From CAIYYX01 sp035530135 (GTDB taxonomy: Bacteria; Pseudomonadota; Gammaproteobacteria; Burkholderiales; Rhodocyclaceae), in contig DATKVJ010000089.1 in assembly GCA_035530135.1 (NCBI GenBank), positions 1 through 29,125 of the forward strand: DNA of 29,125 nt, given 5' to 3'. A model generated the notes under the pieces. It was not told where the DNA came from. It was given only the letters and a program-made list of their open reading frames with translations, and ran no database searches. Within the stretch, counting starts at the first letter, position 1. Every line of letters starts with the position of its first letter. The position numbers and the translations under genes are program-made. Positions 24,268 through 29,125 of the stretch are shown here, in pieces.

Positions 24268-24675
24268 ATGTTTCTTAAGAAATCGAGCAATACGCAGGGC
24301 CGCATCGACAGCCTGATCGGCGCCGGCACCAAAATCGAGGGTAGCGTCACCTTCAGCGGTGGCCTGCGCGTCGACGGCGAGGTCAAGGGGAATGTGCGTG
24401 CCACGGGCGAGCAAATCAGTACCCTGGTGGTGAGCGAGCATGCCTGCATCGAGGGCGAGATCAGTGTCGCCCACGTGGTCATCAACGGCGCCGTGATCGG
24501 GCCGGTATTTTCCAGTGAGTTCCTGGAACTCCAGTCCCATGCCAGGGTCACAGGGGATGTGCAGTACAATACCATTGAGATACATTTGGGCGCAGTCGTT
24601 CAAGGGCGTTTGGTGCATCAGGGGGCGTTGACGACGGGCAAAGCCAAGGAACTGAAGTTGGCCGCGAGCAATTGA
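24268..24675 (+). CDS. Bactofilin
   Basis: A 135-residue bactofilin (polymer-forming cytoskeletal protein) with a short N-terminal tail and a right-handed beta-helix core at about 15-115. The repeating pattern is visible: IGAGTKIEGSVTFSGGLRVD, GEVKGNVRATGE, ACIEGEISVAHVVING and ARVTGDVQYNTIEIH. Bactofilins self-assemble into membrane-associated filaments that position cell-wall enzymes or other proteins. GAGAGGAAACC precedes the ATG. Its place just after a membrane coiled-coil gene suggests a shared role in envelope shaping, not proven here. Confidence 0.92.
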   Translation: MFLKKSSNTQGRIDSLIGAGTKIEGSVTFSGGLRVDGEVKGNVRATGEQISTLVVSEHACIEGEISVAHVVINGAVIGPVFSSEFLELQSHARVTGDVQYNTIEIHLGAVVQGRLVHQGALTTGKAKELKLAASN

Positions 24676-24731
24676 CTGCCCAACCGAATGCCTCGATAAT
24701 CGACCGATCCAAATTCACGGGAGTTAACACT

Positions 24732-25082
24732 ATGAATGCTGTGGCCGAAATGCCGGCGCCGGTGATTTTTACCGATAGCGCCGCCAACAAGGTGAAGGAA
24801 CTGATCACCGAAGAAGGCAATGCCGAACTCAAACTGCGTGTATTCGTCAGCGGCGGCGGCTGCTCGGGATTTCAATACGGGTTCACCTTCGACGAAGTGA
24901 AGAACGAGGATGACACGGTCCTCGAAAAGGGCGGCGTCACGCTGCTGATCGACCCGATGAGTTATCAGTATCTGGTCGGTGCGGAAATCGATTATTCCGA
25001 AGGCCTGGAGGGTGCGCAGTTCGTTATCAAGAACCCGAACGCGACTTCCACCTGCGGCTGCGGCTCCTCTTTCTCCGCATAA
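24732..25082 (+). CDS. erpA: Iron-sulfur cluster insertion protein ErpA
   Basis: A 116-residue A-type Fe-S carrier that delivers clusters to apo-proteins, notably IspG/IspH and respiratory enzymes. The three cluster cysteines are Cys44 in SGGGCSGFQYGF and Cys108/Cys110 in STCGCGSSFSA. The N-terminal MNAVAEMPAPVIFTDSAA fits ErpA better than IscA. The frame extends upstream to 24672, overlapping bactofilin, but the ATG at 24732 has GGGAG in front and matches the family length. It is the last gene of the argC-bactofilin group. Confidence 0.94.
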   Translation: MNAVAEMPAPVIFTDSAANKVKELITEEGNAELKLRVFVSGGGCSGFQYGFTFDEVKNEDDTVLEKGGVTLLIDPMSYQYLVGAEIDYSEGLEGAQFVIKNPNATSTCGCGSSFSA

Positions 25083-25103
25083 GCGCAGCAGCGAAATCCT
25101 CGA

Positions 25104-25131
25104 CAAGGGGCGGCTTTGGGCGCCCCTTGTG
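25104..25131. terminator. Hairpin between convergent erpA and anmK
   Basis: A 10-bp stem (ACAAGGGGCG/CGCCCCTTGT) with an 8-nt loop lies between the two convergent stop codons. Neither strand has a clear T-run after it, so it may end both transcripts with help from Rho or act mainly as a 3' stabilising structure. Confidence 0.5.
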
Positions 25132-25134
25132 CCT

Positions 25135-26232
25135 TCAGGCGGGATAGACCGCGCCCAACACGCGCGGGCCGCGCGCACCGGTCACTTGCGGCAGGTTGCC
25201 CGGCAGACGTTCGAGCGTGCGCTGGGCGAGCCAGGCAAATGCCACCGCCTCGACCCAGTCGGCCGGCAGGCCGAGTTCCTCGGTGGTCCCGATCCGGGTC
25301 TCCGGCAGCAGTCGCTCAAGTTCCCTCAGAAAGACGGTATTGCGCGCGCCCCCGCCGCAAACATAGAGTTCGTCGGCCTCCCCGCATCGCTGCCCGATCG
25401 CCCGCTGCGCCGCAGTCGCCGTCAGCGTCGCCAACGTTGCCTGGACGTCGGCGGGGTCCTCGTCCCCTGCTAGGCAAGTCTGCAGCCAGACGAGGTCAAA
25501 TTGCTCGCGGCCGCAGCTTTTCGGCGGCACCAGCCCGAAGAAGTCGTGCGCGAGCATCCGCTCCAGCAGAGTGGGGAGGAGACGGCCGGTTTCTGCCCAG
25601 TGCCCGCCCTCGTCGAAGGGCCGATCGAGATGGCGTTGGATCCAGGCATCGAGCAGCAGGTTGCCCGGGCCACAATCGAAGCCGTGGGTCGGTTGTCCCG
25701 GGGCGAGGTTGGTGAGATTGGCAATGCCGCCGATGTTGAGGATCACCCGGTGGCGCGCCTCATGCCGGAACAGGGCGTCGTGGAAGGCGGGCACCAGGGG
25801 CGCGCCCTGGCCGCCGGCGGCGATGTCGCGGCTGCGGAAGTCGGCGACGACACTGATTCCGGACAACTCGGCGAGCAGCGCCGGATTGTTCACCTGAATG
25901 GAATAGCCCTGTCCGGGCTGGTGGCGGATCGTCTGGCCGTGGCAGCCGATGGCGCGTATCGCGGAGGCCGAAACGGTGCCTTGCGCGAGGACGGCAGCCA
26001 CTGCCCGAGCGTAGATGCGTGCCAGATCGTTGGCCAGGACCGAGGCCAGATGAAGCTCGCCCATCTGCTCTTCATGGAGGCTTAGGGTCCGCTGACGCAA
26101 TTCGTCCGGGTAGGGCAGATAGGCGGTCGCGACGACGACCGGGGCGGCGCCCGAGAATTCGACCAGCACTGCGTCGACGCCGTCGAGGCTGGTGCCCGAC
26201 ATCAGACCGACGATTAGTTCCGGCTCGGCCAC
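25135..26232 (-). CDS. anmK: Anhydro-N-acetylmuramic acid kinase
   Basis: A 365-residue ASKHA-fold kinase that cleaves and phosphorylates 1,6-anhydro-MurNAc, feeding cell-wall sugars back into metabolism. Family blocks are present: GLMSGTSLDGVDAVLVEF (9-26), ATGCHGQTIRH-like AIGCHGQTIRHQP, VVADFRSRDIAAGGQGAPLVP, the LNIGGIANLT phosphate loop and GFDCGPGN. The start is a GTG at 26232, three bases after the stop of the M23 peptidase gene, so the two are cotranscribed. The pairing of a peptidoglycan endopeptidase with a recycling kinase fits a cell-wall turnover operon. Confidence 0.95.
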   Translation of the reverse strand: MAEPELIVGLMSGTSLDGVDAVLVEFSGAAPVVVATAYLPYPDELRQRTLSLHEEQMGELHLASVLANDLARIYARAVAAVLAQGTVSASAIRAIGCHGQTIRHQPGQGYSIQVNNPALLAELSGISVVADFRSRDIAAGGQGAPLVPAFHDALFRHEARHRVILNIGGIANLTNLAPGQPTHGFDCGPGNLLLDAWIQRHLDRPFDEGGHWAETGRLLPTLLERMLAHDFFGLVPPKSCGREQFDLVWLQTCLAGDEDPADVQATLATLTATAAQRAIGQRCGEADELYVCGGGARNTVFLRELERLLPETRIGTTEELGLPADWVEAVAFAWLAQRTLERLPGNLPQVTGARGPRVLGAVYPA

Positions 26233-26235
26233 TGG

Positions 26236-27564
26236 TCAATCGAGCAAGGCGAGATTGCCGCCCTTGATGAGATCGAGTTGCGCCAGCTCCGGCTGGGCGT
26301 AAGCGCGGAAACGCACCAGCTGCTGCGGCCTCAGCGGTGGAGCACCGGGCAGTTTGATGGTGAGCGGGTTCTCGTATACGCCGTTGATGCGGAATTCGTA
26401 GTGCAGGTGTGGGCCGGTCGCCCAGCCCGACTCACCCACATAGCCAATGACTTGTCCCTGGGCAATGCGCATACCCTTTTTCAGGCCCGTCGCGAATCGG
26501 GAGAGATGGGCGTAGAGCGTGGTGTAGCGGCCCTGATGGCGTAGGATCACGACCCGGCCGTAGCCGTTCTGCATGCCGACGAAATTCACCACTCCGTCGC
26601 CAGTCGCCTTGACCCGGGTACCGATCGGTGCGCCGTAATCGATGCCTTTGTGGGCCCGCCACTTGTGCAGGATCGGGTTGAAGCGGGCGGAACTGAAGCC
26701 CGAGGTGATACGCGAGAATTCCAGCGGCGAGCGCAAAAAGGCTTTTTGAATGTTTTCCCCGTCGGCGTTGTAATAGCCCCCCTTGCCCTTGGCATCCTCG
26801 AACCACACGGCCCGGTAGCGCTTGTCCTGGGTGATGAATTCGGCGGCCAGGATGCGTCCGGTACGCAGCGGCTTGCCAAGATACCAGCGCGTCTCGTAGA
26901 TCACCGCGAAGCGGTCGCCGCGATGCAGGTCGTGGTGGAAATCGATATCGCCGCCGAAGATGTCGACGAGCTGGCTGGCAATACTGTCGGGTAGTCCTGC
27001 CGCGTCGGTGGCGCCGAACAATGAGTAGCGGATCACGCCGGACTTCATCTGAACCCGGGATTCCAGCTTGAGCGCCTGCTCGCTGGCCTGCAGATGGTCG
27101 CCGCGACGTTCGACGAACAGCGCGCGATCCCCGCCGGCTAATGGAAAAACCAGCTTCCGCAGCTCTCCGTCGTCATCGACTTCTGCGGTGACCGGCTTGC
27201 CCGGGCGCAGTTGTCTGAAGATCGCCTGGGTGCTGGAATTGTCGTGCAGGAAGCGGACGGCCGCGTCGTCCTGCACGCCGAGGTGCGCCAGCAGGCTAGC
27301 GACGGTATCGCCCCGCTGGACGCGCGCTTCGCGCACTAAGGGGCCGCTGCTTTCCACGCCGGCAGTACTGGCCGGCGACGCCAGCCGTTCGATCACGGTT
27401 TGTTGGGGCACCAGCAGTTCGACGGTCGATGGCGCCGTACCGAAGGCAGCCACCATGCCGAACAGGGAGGCTGTTGCGATACCCAAGGTCACCCAGAATG
27501 GCCCGGGCTTGGCTGCACGGAAGGCTTGGAGATGCGCTAGAATTCGCGTCTTTTCTTTATTCAT
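26236..27564 (-). CDS. M23 family metallopeptidase (MepM/ShyA-like murein endopeptidase)
   Basis: A 442-residue membrane-anchored protein. A single N-terminal membrane segment (about 22-43) is followed by a LysM-like/OapA-type region (about 78-125, VQRGDTVASLLAHLGV), a central domain with FHHDLHRGDRFAVIYE, and a C-terminal LytM domain (about 285-405). The zinc ligands are His305 and Asp309 in AHKGIDYGAP, and His388 in the HLHYEF motif with His386; YAHLSRF contributes His353. It should cleave peptide cross-links in the periplasm during wall growth. The start MNKEKTRIL at 27564 is chosen; the frame open further upstream runs antisense to tyrS. It is divergent from tyrS. Confidence 0.93.
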   Translation of the reverse strand: MNKEKTRILAHLQAFRAAKPGPFWVTLGIATASLFGMVAAFGTAPSTVELLVPQQTVIERLASPASTAGVESSGPLVREARVQRGDTVASLLAHLGVQDDAAVRFLHDNSSTQAIFRQLRPGKPVTAEVDDDGELRKLVFPLAGGDRALFVERRGDHLQASEQALKLESRVQMKSGVIRYSLFGATDAAGLPDSIASQLVDIFGGDIDFHHDLHRGDRFAVIYETRWYLGKPLRTGRILAAEFITQDKRYRAVWFEDAKGKGGYYNADGENIQKAFLRSPLEFSRITSGFSSARFNPILHKWRAHKGIDYGAPIGTRVKATGDGVVNFVGMQNGYGRVVILRHQGRYTTLYAHLSRFATGLKKGMRIAQGQVIGYVGESGWATGPHLHYEFRINGVYENPLTIKLPGAPPLRPQQLVRFRAYAQPELAQLDLIKGGNLALLD

Positions 27565-27636
27565 CAGGCGCGTTGAAAAAAAGTTCCGGCGAGTGTAACA
27601 AAAAACCGGAGCCGCCGACACTCCGCAGGGTCTCTC

Positions 27637-28833
27637 ATGGACATCCCATCCCAACTCGCACGCATCAAGCGTGGCAGCGACGAACTGCTGATCGAGGCCG
27701 AGCTCGCCGACAAGCTGAAGAGCGGTCGACCCTTGCGCATCAAGGCCGGTTTCGACCCGACCGCCCCCGACCTCCATCTTGGTCATACGGTGCTGATCAA
27801 CAAGCTTCGGCACTTCCAGGAACTCGGCCATCACGTGATGTTTCTGATTGGCGATTTTACCGGCATGATCGGCGACCCCACCGGCAAGAACACGACCCGG
27901 CCGCCGCTTTCGCGCGAACAGATTCTCGACAACGCTGGAACCTATCGGGAGCAGGTGTTCAAGATACTCGATCCGGACAAGACGGAGATATGCTTCAACT
28001 CGACTTGGTTCGAGCCGCTGGGGTCCGCCGGCATGATCAGGCTCGCCGCCTTGCATACCGTCGCGCGCATGCTGGAACGCGACGACTTCTCGAAGCGGTA
28101 TGCCGCCCAGCAGCCGATCGCCATCCACGAATTTCTATACCCGCTCTGCCAGGGTTACGACTCGGTGGCGATGAGGGCGGATGTGGAGCTCGGCGGTACC
28201 GACCAGAAATTCAACCTGCTGGTCGGGCGCGAGCTACAAAAGCATTATGGCCAAGTGCCGCAATGCGTTCTGATGATGCCGTTGCTGGAGGGGCTCGACG
28301 GCAGCAACAAAATGTCGAAATCGCTAGGCAACTACGTCGGTATCGCCGAGCCTCCGCAAGAGATCTTCGGCAAGCTGATGTCGATCTCAGACGACCTGAT
28401 GTGGCGCTACTACGAACTGCTGTCTTTCCGGCCGATCGAGGAAATCGCTGGCTTCAAAAGGGATATCTCCGAAGGCCGCAATCCGCGCGACATTAAGGTG
28501 CTGCTGGCTCAGGAGATCGTCGCCCGTTTCCATTCGCGGACGGCCGCCGAAGCGGCGCTGGCCGATTTTGAAGCTCGCTTCCAGCGCGGTGCGCTGCCAG
28601 ACGACATGGCCGAGATGACGCTAGCCGCCGCCGGTGGCCAGTTGCCGATCGCGCAGGTTCTGAAGCAGGTGGGGCTGACGGCGAGCACCTCGGACGCGCT
28701 GCGCATGATCGAGCAAGGCGGGGTACGCATGAACGGGGAAAAGGTTGTCGACAAGAGCTTGACGCTGAGAGCAGGAGAAACCGTGGTACTGCAGGTCGGC
28801 AAGCGCAAGTTCGCGCGTGTCACGCTGGCTTGA
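27637..28833 (+). CDS. tyrS: Tyrosyl-tRNA synthetase
   Basis: A 398-residue class I synthetase of the TyrRS group with the C-terminal S4 domain. HLGH (47-50) is the HIGH motif, GGTDQKFNLLVGREL (186-200) the tyrosine-pocket block, and KMSKS (225-229) the second signature; SDALRMIEQGGVRMNGEKV marks the S4 RNA-binding domain near the end. The ATG at 27637 has AGGG upstream. It is followed by an rRNA operon promoter with no strong terminator between; only a weak CGGAG/CTCCG hairpin (28837-28859) is seen. Confidence 0.97.
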   Translation: MDIPSQLARIKRGSDELLIEAELADKLKSGRPLRIKAGFDPTAPDLHLGHTVLINKLRHFQELGHHVMFLIGDFTGMIGDPTGKNTTRPPLSREQILDNAGTYREQVFKILDPDKTEICFNSTWFEPLGSAGMIRLAALHTVARMLERDDFSKRYAAQQPIAIHEFLYPLCQGYDSVAMRADVELGGTDQKFNLLVGRELQKHYGQVPQCVLMMPLLEGLDGSNKMSKSLGNYVGIAEPPQEIFGKLMSISDDLMWRYYELLSFRPIEEIAGFKRDISEGRNPRDIKVLLAQEIVARFHSRTAAEAALADFEARFQRGALPDDMAEMTLAAAGGQLPIAQVLKQVGLTASTSDALRMIEQGGVRMNGEKVVDKSLTLRAGETVVLQVGKRKFARVTLA

Positions 28834-28867
28834 ATCGGAGTGCCAGGAAACCGCTCCGCAAAGAAAC

Positions 28868-28917
28868 TGAAATTATTTTTCAAAAGGCGTTGACCGCGCT
28901 TCTCGGCTCTGTATAAT
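28868..28917 (+). promoter_or_regulatory. Ribosomal RNA operon promoter P with UP element
   Basis: TTGACC (28890-28895) and a perfect TATAAT (28912-28917) are 16 bp apart. An A/T-rich block just upstream (GAAATTATTTTTCAAAA, about 28869-28885) fits an UP element contacted by the RNA polymerase alpha subunit. The bases after the -10 (TCGGCCC) form a GC-rich discriminator, the usual mark of stringent (ppGpp) control. Confidence 0.88.
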
Positions 28918-28923
28918 TCGGCC

Positions 28924-29125
28924 CTCTCGTTGCTGAGGCAACATTAGATAGCGATGAGAAGCGGCGTCAAATAGGCGTCGAGAACCGTTCTTTAACAACC
29001 AGACAACCGATAGGTGTGGGTGCTTGGGTAGGCGGTGGTGAGTTGCGGGCCTGACTTTCGAGAATCGAAGGGGTTGGGTGCGGAGCTGGGCTGAGAGGCT
29101 TGGTTGGCGCGACGGAAGTTACGCG
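28924..29125 (+). other. rRNA operon leader with boxB-like hairpin and boxA, 16S gene beyond window
   Basis: Downstream of the promoter lie a small hairpin GTTGC-TGAG-GCAAC (28929-28942, boxB-like), a short direct repeat GGCGTC (28963-28968 and 28974-28979), and GTTCTTTAACAA (28987-28998), which closely matches the rRNA antitermination boxA. The remaining 127 bp are G-rich, lack an open frame of note and are the expected leader that pairs with the 16S 3' flank for RNase III processing. The 16S rRNA start is not reached before the window ends. Confidence 0.82.

Noticed and set aside
27565..27636. Sigma-70-like TTGAAA and TAACAA upstream of tyrS
   Set aside because: Only three of six -10 bases match the consensus; not enough to annotate as a promoter.

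Overview
The window is a GC-rich, gene-dense chromosomal segment from a betaproteobacterium, most like Rhodocyclales or Nitrosomonadales. The evidence is the gene neighbourhoods (cytochrome c4-engB-hemB; rplM-rpsI-argC-DUF6776-bactofilin-erpA; anmK-M23 peptidase-tyrS leading into an rRNA operon), Coq7-type ubiquinone hydroxylase, SlmA, a type IV pilus pilB-C-D set, and a PEP-CTERM/exosortase sorting signal at the left edge. The assignment rests on protein similarity recognised by eye and on gene order, not on a database search.

Layout. 1-670: the 3' end of a PEP-CTERM surface protein gene, facing a decayed class A beta-lactamase remnant. 674-3178: cytochrome c4 (-) divergent from engB and hemB (+); the engB-hemB gap holds a probable minus-strand small RNA. 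3188-15066: thirteen codirectional minus-strand genes, in transcription order ccsA-like, CNNM/CorC protein, pilB, pilC, pilD, fmdB, DUF502, aspS, secreted barnase-like RNase, barstar, nudB-like, argB, slmA. 15095-16450: ffh (+). 16462-18806: proS and a lytic transglycosylase (-). 18963-20614: rppH, a CNP1-like protein, coq7 (+). 20617-21033: OsmC-like (-). 21034-21538: a long intergenic region with a strong small-RNA locus and the rplM promoter. 21539-25082: rplM, rpsI, argC, DUF6776, bactofilin, erpA (+). 25135-27564: M23 peptidase and anmK (-). 27637-28833: tyrS (+). 28868-29125: promoter and leader of an rRNA operon whose 16S gene starts beyond the window.

Most genes are housekeeping: translation (aspS, proS, tyrS, rplM, rpsI, ffh, engB), haem, ubiquinone and arginine synthesis, Fe-S assembly, cell-wall turnover, RNA decay and type IV pili. 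No large novel multi-gene defence or metabolic system is visible.

The unusual content is compact. (1) Two apparent small RNAs carry CCUCC (anti-Shine-Dalgarno-like) motifs, one antisense to the hemB leader and one upstream of rplM with an inverted repeat over its -35 box. (2) A secreted barnase-like RNase and its barstar are translationally coupled inside the aspS operon. (3) A terminator-like hairpin sits directly in front of aspS. (4) A run of 11 G lies within a membrane coiled-coil protein gene. (5) A beta-lactamase remnant has an internal deletion.
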